Below are positions 12,760 to 25,340 of a DNA stretch of 64,000 nucleotides, one piece after another. Location: assembly GCA_949317995.1 (NCBI GenBank), contig OX439052.1, positions 38,689,932 through 38,753,931 on the forward strand, written 5' to 3'. The notes below the pieces were generated by a model. That model was not told the DNA's origin and searched no databases. It worked only from the letters and a program-made list of their open reading frames with translations. This DNA is from Acholoe squamosa. Taxonomy: Eukaryota > Annelida > Polychaeta > Phyllodocida > Polynoidae. Made by a program: the position numbers and the translations under genes. How positions within the stretch are numbered: the stretch's first letter is position 1; every line of letters begins with the position of its first letter.

Positions 12760-15190
12760 CAGTGGACACTGTTCACATTAATTTGTTCAGATCAAAGTGA
12801 GTCCTCCATCAACCCCAATCTTTATATTTTATGAAGTTATCAGAGATAATTGGCAATATCTTACTAATTAAGACATGTCGAAATTTAATCGAGCTAATTC
12901 TTTTTCAGATATACCTTAGAATTATTAAAAAAAAAGATGGTGGAGGATACCATACTCTCAACATGGAATTAGTAGTCATCAGATCAAACTCTCTTCCTCC
13001 TCTTGTAATATCCGAACAATTCTACAGACAACACTACCCATGTAGAGTTTCAGAAATATTGACAGTGAAAATAGATTTAACTGACAGAACAGAACCCAGA
13101 GGAAATTTAGGAGCATCACTAGACAAAAGAAAGACTGACTCAATGTGTTCCTCTTTTACTGAATAGCTGATTTACCTCTTTTCCAGAACCAAATCCAGAT
13201 ATGTCTACTAGGCTAGAAATTCCTATGTTTCTTCTTTTCTTTAAACAAAAAAAAAACTAAACATCTTGGCTTAAATCAAGTAACCGAGATTGAGATAGAG
13301 GGCTCGACTAGCATGTGTAAAGTTTCTATACTTGTCCCTTATAGATGTACTGCTCGTCTATCTGTGGCAGGACAAACAATTTCTAAACTTTTTCTTCTCT
13401 TTATTAGATGGCTAAGTGTACTATTACGACTAAACATGCTGATGGGTAAACTACTGCAACACCTGTAGTGTTTTTTTTTTTCTGTTGAATCAAATATTTT
13501 CACTCTGGATCATAACCAGAAGGCCTAACCTGGTTAAATAATATTGGCATGCCAACAAGGGCATGTACATATGGCAAACATACACATCTTAACAATCCTC
13601 ATCTCTAGCTCCCTTTTTACATCAAATATTTACTGCATCCCAGGACTGCATCAGTGTTTGCTCATGGCCCAATGCATATGTAGATCAATCTCCTTTCTTG
13701 AATTAAGTGATTTCTGGATTGATCTTCATTACTAACACACTATTGTTAATGCAGATAAGGAATACTCCATTAGTATGATTTTAAACAGGCCTATTTCGGT
13801 GATTCTTGTCTATATCTAGTAAATTAAAAGTCAGAGTATGAGCGTTGGTTGGGCCTTAACACAGCTATCTGGACATATATAACCACCCAGACAGTTCTGC
13901 TGGGTCAATTCTCAAAGTTAGACCACCAATAGAAATGGTATCACCTAACAAATGAAGTGACACTACCTGTACTACTGAATATGCATTATTAGAGGTCTTT
14001 TGGGTGCCAAATTGAAAAATTGAGGATAGAAAATCACCATTATCACCATCATTACCATTTTAGGTTGAAAGGGGGGGGGGGGCTGCCAAGAGCAGGATTC
14101 CAAATATATGAAGGCTAATGAAAACGAAAAGGTTAGAAAAGACAAGCACGATAATGGTTTGCCACCTTACCCTAACTTTTGCAGGAGATCCTGAATATGT
14201 TTTAATATCATTCTATCCCTAGTACAAAAAGCTTCCATATCGATATCAAAATAAATTATTTTGTTCACAAATTACCAGACATTGTTAAAGAATAGATGAC
14301 CTGCCCTGTGAACACCTGAGCAATATACTGACATCATCAAATAGAATGTATATATGTTGTCACAGGTCTTCAAAAATATTATGTCTTGATGTTTATAAAT
14401 ATAAGAAATGTCCACCCAAAGAACATTCAGAAAGAACTGTACTTATTAAAAGCAAAAGGCAAACAATATATTATTATCAGATTCAAAACAGTTATAAGGG
14501 AAATAGCAAGAAATAGCCAAATAATCCTGGGCACAAAATGGCTAAGATTGATGCACCCTTCACTGGCAAACCTTGGGAGGAAAGGTCAAGCAGGACGTAT
14601 GCAGCTCACATAGTATTCCGGAAATATGGTAGACACGTCAGATGAAGGCAACAACGGAAGGACACCTGGGGAATGCCCAATGTAATCTTGAAAGGAAAAT
14701 CTGCGTACAGTCCTTTCACGTATAGTAGCATCTGCTCTTAGATTTAGGGAGTATGTTCACTATGAATGAAAGCTCATAGCTTAATCATTGAGTGGCAAGT
14801 CAGTGTTGCTGTTTAGGAGCCAAATAAAAGGAAAAACAGAAAATGACGCACCTACCCTAGACATTATACAACCCTTCTTAGTTATAGCATGACCATTTAA
14901 ACTTTAAACATTTAAGAGTCCTATAGAGGTCCAAGGAAAAAATGATAGGCACTCCCCAGCTAGGTTAGGTAAAAGATAGGCCTTGTCAGCTTTGCTCCCA
15001 GAAGGAGAGAGATATCTCCTGATAAGGACACCAAAAGCTGCCCAATCAAGACCAGAAGCCTTATAAGATGTAGGGTAATAGATATGTATCCCAAGAAGTT
15101 GATGTAAGCTACCATAGTGGACTGTGGTTTATGGTTTGGTCCCTCCCTCACAGTTGATTACACCAGGATATGCCATATCGTATTCATTAT
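12760..15190 (+). repeat. Old segmental duplication, copy A
   Basis: Collinear blocks are shared with 19550-22020: a GACA(C/G)TGTTC...TTGTTCAG block near 12760, TTGGCAATATC...TCTTTTTCAGATATA at 12850-12915, a CCTGTAGTGTTTTTTTT block near 13465, and a long 3' block including GAAGCCTTATAAGATGTAGG near 15055. The blocks are diverged and separated by indels, so the duplication is old. It is in the same orientation as copy B. No conserved reading frame spans it. Confidence 0.6.
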
Positions 15191-15311
15191 AGTAAGTGCA
15201 CCTGTGCAGAAAATACATTGTTAAAGGCATAAAACCTTAAATCAATTCCCCCCCCCCCACCAAACCCAATGGAATAAGAGCAAGTCAATCTTATGGTATA
15301 AGATGTTTAAA

Positions 15312-15617
15312 TTAGCAGTATCTAGACATCTTATGTGTTTTGTTAGATGAAGTACATATTATCATTTCAGACATAGGAAATAGGAGATGAAGGATTCTGT
15401 GCCTTAAAGCGAATTTTGTGACTTAAAGGCATCGGGTGATCCTTTACCACTCAAGGTGATACTAGTTAGCAGTATGTAGACGTCTTATGTATTTTGTTAG
15501 ATGAAGTACATATTATCATTTCAGACGAGAAATGGGAGATGAAGGATTTTGTGCCTTAAAGCGAATTCTGTGACTTAAAGGCATTGGGGTAATCCTTTAC
15601 CACTCAAGGTGATACTA
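15312..15617 (+). repeat. Tandem duplication, period about 154 bp
   Basis: Two adjacent copies start with TTAGCAGTAT (15312 and 15466), share the TTGTTAGATGAAGTACATAT and TGCCTTAAAGCGAATT blocks, and end AAGGTGATACTA. They are about 90 percent alike by eye. Non-coding. Confidence 0.8.
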
Positions 15618-16391
15618 TTTTGCATGATAAATTCAATTTTGTAAGATAAAAGCACCACAAAGAAGGTGCACTTAAAAGAGCAGGTTTGCTTTGGGTATGT
15701 GGCGTGGGTGGAGGGTTGTTATGCAGATACCAACTATATCATATATTTCCCTATGGTGATGCTCTTCACGTAATGTTTATAGATCTATTTGGAGGAAACT
15801 GGTAAGTGCATCCCATCAGAAAAATAAGATCAGGTCGCCTCAGTATTGTAGAAGTTACATAAATTTATAAAAGGTGCTTTGCAAAACACTTCATGTAGTC
15901 ATCTTCAGATTCTGCAATTCAAATTTTAAATTGACAAATAACCAAAACTACTTTTCTCTAAGATGCACTATCCATACGTACTGTCTCAGGCCACCATGGA
16001 TGGTTCTTAACATGATATGGCATATTGGTGATAACCCATCTGCCCACGCAAAGCTGAACATGGAAGAAGAATCAGTGCTCAGCAGGAAAAACATGGAAGC
16101 TAGGGGAGGAGGTATTAGGTATTTCATTGATCCAAAAGAGCTGGACCTGTAACGTTTCCTGGTCTTGAATACTGTTCTTGAATGGTTGGTAAGAGCGTCA
16201 GTGCTCCAAATCACTTATTTGCAAGAATTATGAGTTATTTTTATTGCATTCTGGCACCTCGCTTAGCTCTGTGCAGACCATGTCCCCAGGACTCCTACTG
16301 GGATAAGGTATACACCTCTTCGAACCATGGTAGTACCTTCCAGAGGGACGATACGATGGAATACACTTTGAGATCTATGGAGGTGTGCCTA
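15618..16391. other. No gene seen
   Basis: Ordinary sequence with overlapping opposite-strand open frames near 15874-16214 that lack recognisable domains. Confidence 0.4.
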
Positions 16392-16883
16392 CCCACTGGG
16401 CACATCAATGTTGATTCAGCGTTGAAACAATGTTTGCAATGTTTGCATATCAACATTGATTTAGGGTTGAAATAGAGTTGAAATTGAAAGTTGAAACAAC
16501 ATACTCAAAATCAACTGTGATTCAAAATCTAACCATCAGCGCTGATTCAATGTTTGTGTTTCTATGTTGACTCAACATTGTTTCAACAATGTTGAAACAA
16601 TGTTGACAGTTGTTTTGTTGACATATCAATGTTGAATCAACATTGTATCAACATTGAAATCAATATTGTTGATTCAACATTGACAAATCAATGTTGAATC
16701 AACGTTGAGTTGACAACAATATTTCAACATTGATATGTCAACTGTTGACTGGATGTTGAAATGGTAATGGTTGACAACGTTGAAATACAAATATTGAAAA
16801 AGTGTTGAAAACAGGTTGATCAACACCATCAACATAACATCAACTGGTTTTCAATGTTGATGCAACATTGTGTGCCCACTGGG
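16392..16883. mobile_element. TIR element filled with CAATGTTGA/TCAACATTG repeats
   Basis: The ends read CCCACTGGGCACA (left) and TGTGCCCACTGGG (right). The 492-bp interior is almost entirely short direct and inverted copies of CAATGTTGA and TCAACATTG, dense between 16540 and 16760, and could fold back extensively. Termini containing TGGGCACA with internal CAACATTG repeats are a recurring type in animal genomes, but I cannot assign the superfamily. Confidence 0.65.
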
Positions 16884-16919
16884 ATAGAGACCTTATTGCT
16901 ACTCTGGGGGGGGAGGGGA

Positions 16920-16974
16920 GCATTTCAGAATGGGAGTAACTGCTACTAAAATAGCAGTTACCATTTTGAAATGC
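16920..16974. repeat. Hairpin inverted repeat
   Basis: GCATTTCAGAATGG with GTAACTGCTA pairs with TAGCAGTTAC and CCATTTTGAAATGC, giving a stem of about 24 bp with minor mismatches and a short loop. Probably a tiny fold-back MITE remnant. Confidence 0.6.
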
Positions 16975-17342
16975 ATCCCAGAATGAGTTCACAAATTAAA
17001 CAAATGCAAGAATAAGAACGAGATGGAGAAGAGGTAGGGAGTATAGGGAAGTGCTTCCTGGAAGACAGAAAGTATTCTCTGAGTAAAAAAAAAATGCCAT
17101 GAAACAGATTAAGAAAGAGAAAGCAAGAAAAGTGTATTCATGAGAACAGGGACAGGGTCCACTTTCTCTACAATAGGATACGATGTAGCTCTTATAGCGG
17201 GTAGGATACCCTACGATTACTTCTTCCATAATTCATATTCACGATATCAGAACCTCACATATTTGAGCTAGACACAATATACCCCCTTATCATTGATATG
17301 GAAGTAATCCTGTCTCAAGCCTGGGTAGTTCATATATGAGCC

Positions 17343-17413
17343 TGCGAGAAATGACCATTTTCATAGAAGGGAACGAGGTTTCCCTTCATGCTGAAGGTCA
17401 TTTTTCTCTTTTT
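17343..17413. repeat. Fold-back inverted repeat
   Basis: GAGAAATGACC pairs with GGTCATTTTTCTC at the outside (one-base bulge) and AGAAGGGAA with TTCCCTTC near the centre. Non-coding. Confidence 0.5.
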
Positions 17414-18570
17414 CATTCTATGGAACGATACTATCTGGTGTTTTTTTTACTATGCGAAGCATTACAACACAGGGGAAATGTCTATAATGAGTTTAGAAAG
17501 GGGAAGGATACAGTTTAGAAATAAAATAAAAAGAAATGTGAATAACATCTATTCACCTTTTTCTGATTTTATTTAAAGTGTATTTTATACCAACAGTTGT
17601 GTTTATAAATTGATGTTCTAAAATGGTTGCTGATGAGTTGTTGTACAGAAGTGGCCAAAACGTCAGGTGACAGACAAATGTGATGTGAGTAGGTCAGTTT
17701 TCAGGAGTAGTCAAGTACCTTCCTCTAACTATGACAGCTTCTCAAATGTATAGCAGACAAGAGAGAGGCAGACAGGAACGCACCTCATTGTTCAATACAA
17801 ACTATATTTAAACAAGGCAGGTGACTTTTCACTCTCATGACATGGGTGTAAAAAATGGTTTGATAATTGCTAATGTATCAATGATGAGAAAACATAGAAA
17901 CTGATGTTAGGATGGAATACAGACTTTAGACAGTGTACAAAAGGCAGGCTACTTATTTAGGTAGACTCCTAGTCTATAACCTACCTTCTGGTGATTAAGG
18001 GCCCAGTGTCTCACGTTCCTTTTCCCCCAGTAGGCCACTGTCATTCAGCTAAAAAGGAACCAAACCATGTAGCCATGTGTGTCTTCCCCTATAATGAGCT
18101 CTTTGCCGTCCTCTCCCTGCACCCATGCTGAAGAATGTAAGCAGCTAATATTTAAAGTAGCCATGTGGATTGAGTGGGTTGTGTAAACACAGGGGAGACT
18201 GGGGACTTTGCTGACTGTCAGACCCTGTCTATCCTACTAGAGGGGACTACACTGAGCATGTGGTTGAGACTAGTTTTCCGCCCATGGCTAATTGGGTGTT
18301 AGTCCAATAGAGGAGGATACTGCGGGCTTACATATCACAGCCACATCAAAGAAGGAATAGATGTATGTCCACAAGATAAGCCGTCATGATTACATGAAGA
18401 AATCAGAGAACATTTCAATTGACCATTTTACCCTTATTAAAGATTGGGTTCCAAGTAACAACTAAGGTTAAGTTTTTATTCATTATCATTTGCTTATTTC
18501 AAGAACCTTTAATTGTTCAAATATAATAATTGTATGATTAAAGGCAACTAAAGATAGATTATTTTACATC
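17414..18570. other. No gene seen
   Basis: AT-rich sequence without supported coding or strong repeats. Confidence 0.4.
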
Positions 18571-18770
18571 CCACTGTAAAAGTGTAACTGTTGAAACTAA
18601 CAGAGATCCAATAAAACTAAACAGTGGACCACTGTATTTGAAAAGCATTGCACCAGTGTAGTTTTTACTAGAAGCTCCTGGTGTACTGTGGTACATATCA
18701 TTATTGTCTCTTCGGAATAACGATGGATGTCTGGCAACTTGTCTGGATGTCTTGCAGTGCAGTTGTATGT
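18571..18770 (+). repeat. Dispersed repeat family D, copy 2
   Basis: Starts CCACTGTAAAAG like the copy at 451, followed by TAACTGTTGAA, AAACTAAACAGTGGACCAC and a TCTGGCAACTTG block. Diverged, same orientation as the other copies. Confidence 0.55.
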
Positions 18771-19172
18771 GATCACTGGAACTTATGGTTAGCTAATATT
18801 TTGCACTACTTCAAGACTCATCAATTCGAAAATAAACCATAACATATGACAGCAAAAAAAGTAATACATAGACTAGTTTTATAAATACTGTTATGCTCAC
18901 CCCACATCAGAGTCATCTAGATAGTGGGTGGGGATAATTGAAATTGACGCTTCACGGTAGAGATCTGTAAATAACGTTTATGGAACAGCCCAATTACCAG
19001 ACACATTAAAACTTACAACAGACACAAAAAGAAGATGAATACTAATGGAGCTGGTCTGAGATGGAACTCTTCATTGTATTTCTTCTGTTTGTCAATAACT
19101 TCTGACAGAGCATCTTGACTGCCTCAGCCTGGCCAGCTATGTGTATTTAGTGTATGGTATTTAGGGACATCT

Positions 19173-19394
19173 CCCAGCAAATTGTCGTGAGTCCTCGTCA
19201 ACCTGTGTGAAGTGGCTCACACATGTCGCTAGATGGAACACGACGTCGTTATAGCACAAGATCACCACGAATAGCAATTGCTATGCCACGTGAGTCTAAC
19301 ACACAGTGGCAAAAGATGACGGAATGAGTTATCACTCAAAAAGGAGTCACCATTGATGACCAATCATGGCGTCAGATGACGACAATTTGCTGGG
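19173..19394. mobile_element. MITE family C (CCCAGCAAATTGTCGT termini), copy 1
   Basis: CCCAGCAAATTGTCGT at the left and ACGACAATTTGCTGGG at the right are exact inverted repeats. The 222-bp body matches the element at 36292-36509 in the opposite orientation (blocks GTCGCTAGATGGAACACGAC, AGCAATTGCTAT, CACTGTGTGTTAGACTC-like). No clear TSD; only CT appears on both sides. Confidence 0.78.
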
Positions 19395-19549
19395 CTGATA
19401 CACAATGGCAAAAGGCTATCTATGGATTGAGATAGCCATAATTCTATGTGACTTAAAACTGCTGATTATAGCAATTGTCTGTCTACTTATGTTGCAAAAA
19501 CATCAAATGGGACCACAATACAGACTAGTTTGACGCCCCTTATAATAAG

Positions 19550-22020
19550 CTAGACAGTGTTCTTGTTTGCTCAGGTTAAAGTTGGAATTCCATAAAACCA
19601 TTCTTTATACTGTTAGGACATCAGGGTTTATTGGCAATATCCTACAAATAGGAACATGTCAAAATATAATCGAGCTGATTCTTTTTCAGATATAGCTCAA
19701 ATGATAGAAAACATGGGAATTTCTTTTAGATGGATTTGAACAATAGGTAGAGTACCCATGTAGATAGTACATTCAATTTTAGGAATCATCAGATCAAGTA
19801 CTCCCCCGTTTCATGTATTATCAAGGCAACTCAGCAGATATCAATCTAGAAAAGTTTTGAAGAGTTGAGTTTCAGAACAAAGCAAACTGCTCACGATAAC
19901 AAAGCCATAAACTGAGGAACATTGGGAGTATACCAATTTATAAAAAGAACTTCATTGGTTATCCTAAATAGAAATAAGTAAGATTGAGCTAATTTGCAGA
20001 AACCACTGTAGTTATTTCTAATGGTGTCAAATGTCCTATATTTCTTTTTTTATAAAGTAGAAACCACTTCCTTGATGGTTAAGTGACTTTCCCTTAGATT
20101 GATTAAGATTAAAGGACACACAATTGGGAAGAGGACAGCTGGTATATAAAAAAGGATTCTAGACTCATCCTTTTAAGACTCATTATCTCTCTTCGTGTCG
20201 AAAGGGCAAATAATTTCCAAGTATTTTTCTTTCTATGTTCAATGGCCATGTGAACCAATATGACCATATAATTGTACTGATTGGTAGAATATGGCTTTTG
20301 TGGAACCTGTGGTGTTTTTTTTTTCTCTGCTAAATCACTCCATTATTGATTGAACATGAGTCCTGGTGAATAAAATTGCCATGTCATTGAAGGAATGCAG
20401 ATGAGGGTCAAATACCAGTTTAAATATAATTGGATTAATCCTCGCCCAAATGCTCATTGTGAATTCCTTGAATTGATTGCCGTCACTTTTACATCTTTAT
20501 AACTTGAATCAGTAAAGAAAGGCCTGCATAGAAACTCTTAACATCCCTCCCTAGATTAAGTGAACCTGTCCACCATGAATGCAAAACTATACCTCTCTCT
20601 TTAAATAATTATTCTTATTTCAGATTTTTCCACTATAATATATGTTCACAAGTACACTGCAAAAATGGTGTTTAGATCCTAAACACAATTCTAAACATAT
20701 TCTTGCAACGTTTTTGTAATCACATTAATTTCCTACACATGTTTAGCCAAACAATGTGCTTAGCTCAAGTGTTTAGAAATCTAGGTGTTTAGGTTTAAAC
20801 TTTCTGTTTAGATATCTATGAATTTTTGTGTCTATATGTTTATGAATTTTTGTGTTTAGATGTCTAAATGCTTTGATGGAGAGGGTGTGCAGACATGTAT
20901 ACATTAAAAAAACAGATGCCTTTTGTTTGTTTTCTCATTTACTGGGGGGGGGGTATTTACATTTCAAAGTCTCCAAAGATGTCAGCTACACCTATTTACG
21001 TGTGCACATATGTGCACGCTGGATCAGAATAAGAGACTTGAGAAAGTACAACAGCCTGGCAGGAAGGAAATTGCTTCGTCTATTCCAGAATAACATGAAA
21101 TAGGTGTCAGTCATTGAGCTTATTGATTATTTCATGCTAATGATGGTGGTGAAAGGTGAATCTAGTCAACTTTCTATTGCCCTTTTTATTCTCATGTTAT
21201 TCAATGAATAGAAACTATAATAAACATGGGATTCGGGTAGATTCGTCACAAAAATTGATTATAATTGTGTAAAGATAGTCCATTCAAAGGTAGTGCTGCT
21301 ACCTAGTGTGGATTCAACATCCAAGTATCTAAACATAATGATGTTTAAATCTTAACCCCTATTATTCAACTGTCTCAACTCTAAACATCTAAACATGTTT
21401 AGCAAAAATGTTTATGTAGTTAGAATAAAAGTGTTCATTTCCTAAATGTGTCGTCGATGAGACACCTAACTGACCTATATGTTTAGGTTTTAAACATGTT
21501 TAGACCTAAACATGTTTAAAATCTAAACACCATTTTTGCAGTGTAGTCATCTTCGAGTCACTACCTTGAGTCAAAAGTCATCAAAACAGTTCAGGAGCTG
21601 ATTTTTGAGGGAGAATAATTAGGGCCCAACGAGAAAAAGAAAAAAAACATAGAAAATGACTGTGGTAAGGTGATCCAATTCAATTAACATGTAATAAAAG
21701 GGTCATACAGAGGTCCAACAAAGAATTGTAGGCACTATCGAGCTGGGTTACATGAAAGACATCCCTTGTCGGCTCTGCTTCCATAGGAGCGACATATAGC
21801 ATGATAGGTTAATGGCCGCCTGGGCATGATAAAATAGCCCAAAGGTGTATCAGCACACCAAAGGCATCACAACAAGAACTGAAGCCTTATAAGATGTAGG
21901 GTAATAGATATGTATCATATCTACAGCAAGGAGTTGCTGCAGGCTGGCAGGTTGGTCTGTCCTTGATGATGTGGTTCCCACCTCACAGTTAATGATGATA
22001 ATGATATGGCACATGTTGTG
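19550..22020 (+). repeat. Old segmental duplication, copy B
   Basis: Collinear with 12760-15190 (see copy A). It differs by carrying the 889-bp TIR element at 20655-21543, which must have inserted after the duplication or been lost cleanly from A. The best-preserved part is near 21885 (GAAGCCTTATAAGATGTAGG and following GTAATAGATATGTATC). Confidence 0.6.
20655..21543 (+). mobile_element. 889-bp TIR element (CACTGCAAAAATGGTGTTTA), copy 1
   Basis: The ends CACTGCAAAAATGGTGTTTA and TAAACACCATTTTTGCAGTG are perfect inverted repeats with TA on both sides. Subterminal regions are packed with TGTTTAG/CTAAACA words on both arms. The 84-codon open frame inside has no transposase features and is not conserved in the sister copy, so the element is non-autonomous. 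A near-identical copy lies at 31437-32316 in opposite orientation. Confidence 0.85.
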
Positions 22021-22021
22021 G

Positions 22022-22674
22022 TTGCAGGCTCATTGTACAGTATAAAAATGCGGTTAAATTATGCAGTTCATAGGCAAATTTGGGACAAAGATTTAGCCAT
22101 TATTTTTTACGGAGATTCCTTGTAAACACTGCCTTACAATTATTGTGGTTTGTTGTTTTCTGGGCATCCCTGGTATAATGAACAGTTATTTCTTAGAGTG
22201 TATGCAGCTAATTATATCATAATGTTCAGTCATGCCATTTGCACTTGGTTTTAAAGATGCAGTCAGGAGAAACCTCTAAATGGGCAACCAGGATTTGTGG
22301 GTTTGGTGGACAATTTATATTGACATAACTTTTGTACTAATCAATGGGAAATCTTAAAAAATATGAGCATCTCAGACCTTCCCCCCCACACACACACACT
22401 CCCATTATGCCATGGTATGGATAATGGTCTTTGAACCATTTAGGAAAAACAAAGTTAATTCCCCTACCTACAAGATGAAACATAGGAAGATACATGAGGT
22501 ATAATGGTAAATAACATGGGACTTATAGGTACCAATGTACTCTTGCCATCAGCCTTGACAACGAGTCAGGATGGATGAAGTATTCTTCACTTATGGAAGA
22601 CAGGATCATCCATGATGAATCGTTACCCTAACACTCTAATGAAAAGAGAGATCGGATGGCATGTGTGTGGTTTA
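22022..22674. other. No gene seen
   Basis: Contains a short (CA)n run near 22388 after a C-rich stretch; otherwise nothing supported. Confidence 0.4.
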
Positions 22675-23370
22675 CACTGAAAACCTACAGAATCCAGAAC
22701 TCGTCAACAGTGACGACCTTAGGTGCTCAGGTTAACAATACCCAAAAACTACAGCTTTATGTCATCAGTGGGTCATCATAGGTGACGACTTTGATCGTCA
22801 GTGACGACCTAAAGTTGTCACTATTGCTGTCCGTTATACCTGTAGTCCTGGGTAGAAATTACAGTATGTATTGTATTTTTTTTCCATTTTCCCAATATTA
22901 CTTCTTTAGTTACATCTTGTTATCTCATCCATCTTTAAAGAGTTAACTGTGGGTAATCACAACCCACTGTCATGGCTTCAGTGAAACATTATGGTGTAAT
23001 ATATTTTGAGTACACTCATCTCCATGTATTACATTTTAGGCACAATCAGAAAAAAGTGGTCATACTCTTGCAATATCCATAAAAGAGGTGTGATTAACAG
23101 GATGATCCATCTTTTCCAACCTTTTCTACTTAGAAATTCCTATCTTTCACTGCTGCATTCATGTCTAACATTGCCCATATTTTCCTTTTCATAGTAGACT
23201 ATACAACTAGAGCAAGGCAAAGATAACTTCTCATGGCACAATCCCGGACTAGCAGTAGAGCAAAGGTGGTCAGTATGACGACTTAGGGTCGTCATAATGA
23301 CCTGACGACCCTCTGACGACCCTAAACTCGTCACTTATGATGACTTATTAATAGCGGTGGGTTTTCAGTG
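22675..23370. mobile_element. TIR element with CACTGAAAACC ends, TA target site
   Basis: CACTGAAAACC at the left and GGTTTTCAGTG near the right end are inverted repeats, and TA flanks both. The subterminal regions carry multiple GTCGTCA/TGACGAC words (22700-22830 and 23275-23335), a likely transposase-binding arrangement. 696 bp, no coding capacity. Related by terminus and by GTCGTCA/AAAGTTGT words to 9554-9710. Confidence 0.65.
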
Positions 23371-24113
23371 TACCAATAATCATTAGCGTACGTCACCGAA
23401 AACTGTTTGCAAAATCTCTAATATACATTGATGTTGTTTGGTTCTGCACATGGCTGTCCCATGACAAATATTAATTTCTTTTCCACTAACAAGATGGGGT
23501 AGGGTTACATCTTTATCACCTTAAGGACTGCATAGTGTCTTATAAGGGTTAAAAGCTTTTTCAACAAGGTGAGAAAAAATAAGGTAAATGCTGCAGAAAA
23601 GAAAGACTGAAATTAATAGTTTTTATCTAAATAAATAGAAGAGCATGGAGAGAAGGAGAACAGATGCCTCTAAACATTTGAAATATGGCCTAAAAAGACA
23701 GAAAATAGTAATCAAAGAATGATAAAGTTAATTGCAGAGGAGTCTATTCAGTTTCTGTCAAGGGGTACAGATATTTTATCTTGATGGACAAAGTTAAAGT
23801 ATCATTGAATGATATTGTTGGTTTTATAACCTGGAAAAAATAATCTTTCCAAGTCTTTTCAATTTTCAGACTAGCTTTATCTGGAGTATAACGCACATAC
23901 ATGAATACCTTTTTAGCCAAGGCACGCAGCCTTTGTACAGGTGTAGTGGTTTTATACCTCTCATGATCTACCTTTGCTAGGTCAGCCACGAGCACCAAGT
24001 CAATGCATTATGAAAACCAATGAACATGATTTCCTAAGGATTAATTATATAGTTCTTAAAGAGATAAGAAATTGCCCTTGTAGACAATGCAAGGCTTTGT
24101 AGAGAGACATGTC
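23371..24113. other. No gene seen
   Basis: An 84-codon minus-strand frame at 23744-23998 has no domain and no splice support. Confidence 0.4.
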
Positions 24114-24116
24114 TTA

Positions 24117-24340
24117 AGCCTTGTGTCCACAGGGCGACAAAATTGGTAGGCAACAGAATTCCCCGATGAAAAAAGCACTTTTGTTATCCATTTCCCGACG
24201 ACAAAACGACTTTTGTTGTCCATTCCCGATGACAAAAATCAAACATGTTAGATATCATCATAGGAAATGGATGACAAAAGTGCTTTTGTCATCAGAAATT
24301 CTGTCGCCCACCAATTTTGTGGCCCTATGGACACATGGCT
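24117..24340. mobile_element. MITE, TTA target duplication
   Basis: AGCCTTGTGTCCACAGGGC at the left and GGCCCTATGGACACATGGCT at the right are inverted repeats, continued by ACAAAATTGGT/ACCAATTTTGT. TTA is directly duplicated at 24114-24116 and 24341-24343. The inside repeats GACAAAAG(T/C) words. A TTA duplication fits PIF/Harbinger-derived MITEs (inference). Confidence 0.75.
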
Positions 24341-25242
24341 TTAGGTGAGATTTGGGTAATCAATATGTCAAGGTTCCATCACTGGTCAATGTATTTAACA
24401 GAAGAAATGCAAACAAAGGCTCCACTTTCGGCATGTCTACAATAGTGAAGGGGATTAATCAGATCTAGAGGCAAGGAAACAAACGAGATATTCATGGTAC
24501 AGACAATTCCTGGAAAACAGATTTCCCTTCATCAGAAGTGGTGTTGGAGCTTAGTTGAGTCCCTTAACTTCCTATAGTGAGAGCTGAGTCATTAATTGTT
24601 AGCTATAGGGTAACTTTGAAAAAGATCACCTCATGGCGGAGGGGCAAAACTTTATAGACCTTGGCCCAAGATAGGGGCAAAAATATATAGGAAATTCAAA
24701 AGAGGCAGCCCTCAGTTTGCCAGAACCTGCATATATTTATGAAAAGTACAGCTACCATATATGTTGAGGCAAATCTAGTCAACGTGGTCTATGTAGAATG
24801 CTCTGATTTATGGTAAGAATGGTCAAGTCATATGAAGTATACTGAAATGTTGCTTTAAGATCAATGATGAATTTAGTATTATTGTCTGGTTTTGAATGGT
24901 CACCCACTATCTATTGTTTTAGATAACAATCAAAACTTCAGACCATGCCTGTTGAATTCTGTAATAGAAAAAAGGAAGCACAATTTCTATTTGGTTTATT
25001 CTCTTGTGTGAATACAAATTGTGATACAACTCTCGTAAAGGCAATTATAAATACCACTGCAAATATAGATGTATGCAACAGCAGATATCTGAAGACAGGA
25101 ACCAGCTATGTATTTCTCAAACACTACGATCTTAGCCTCCCCACTACATACTGCTCACCCCCTACGAACCATGCCATTCGTAGTGATTGGCCCTAGGTGA
25201 TCAAGTATTACCTACGATTGCCCATTCAAATGCATGCCTTTC

Positions 25243-25243
<1 letters not shown>
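24341..25243. other. No gene seen
   Basis: No supported coding region. The end (about 25100-25240) has weak similarity to internal blocks of TIR family B (CGTAGTGATTGGCCCT, TACGATTGCCCATT). Confidence 0.35.

Positions 25244-25244
<1 letters not shown>

Positions 25245-25338
<94 letters not shown>
25245..25338. repeat. Compound microsatellite (CT)n(TA)n
   Basis: About 58 bp of uninterrupted CT dinucleotides run directly into about 36 bp of TA dinucleotides. Open frames through it are repeat artefacts. Confidence 0.95.

Positions 25339-25340
<2 letters not shown>

Noticed and set aside
12831-13166. 111-codon frame in duplication copy A
   Set aside because: Not conserved in the corresponding part of copy B (about 19610-20000), so probably not coding.
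16392-16883. CRISPR-like array
   Set aside because: Repeats are short, in both orientations, irregularly spaced and bounded by TIRs in eukaryotic DNA.
20852-21103. 83-codon frame inside the CACTGCAAAA element as a transposase remnant
   Set aside because: No catalytic motif, and the frame differs in the sister copy at 31437-32316.
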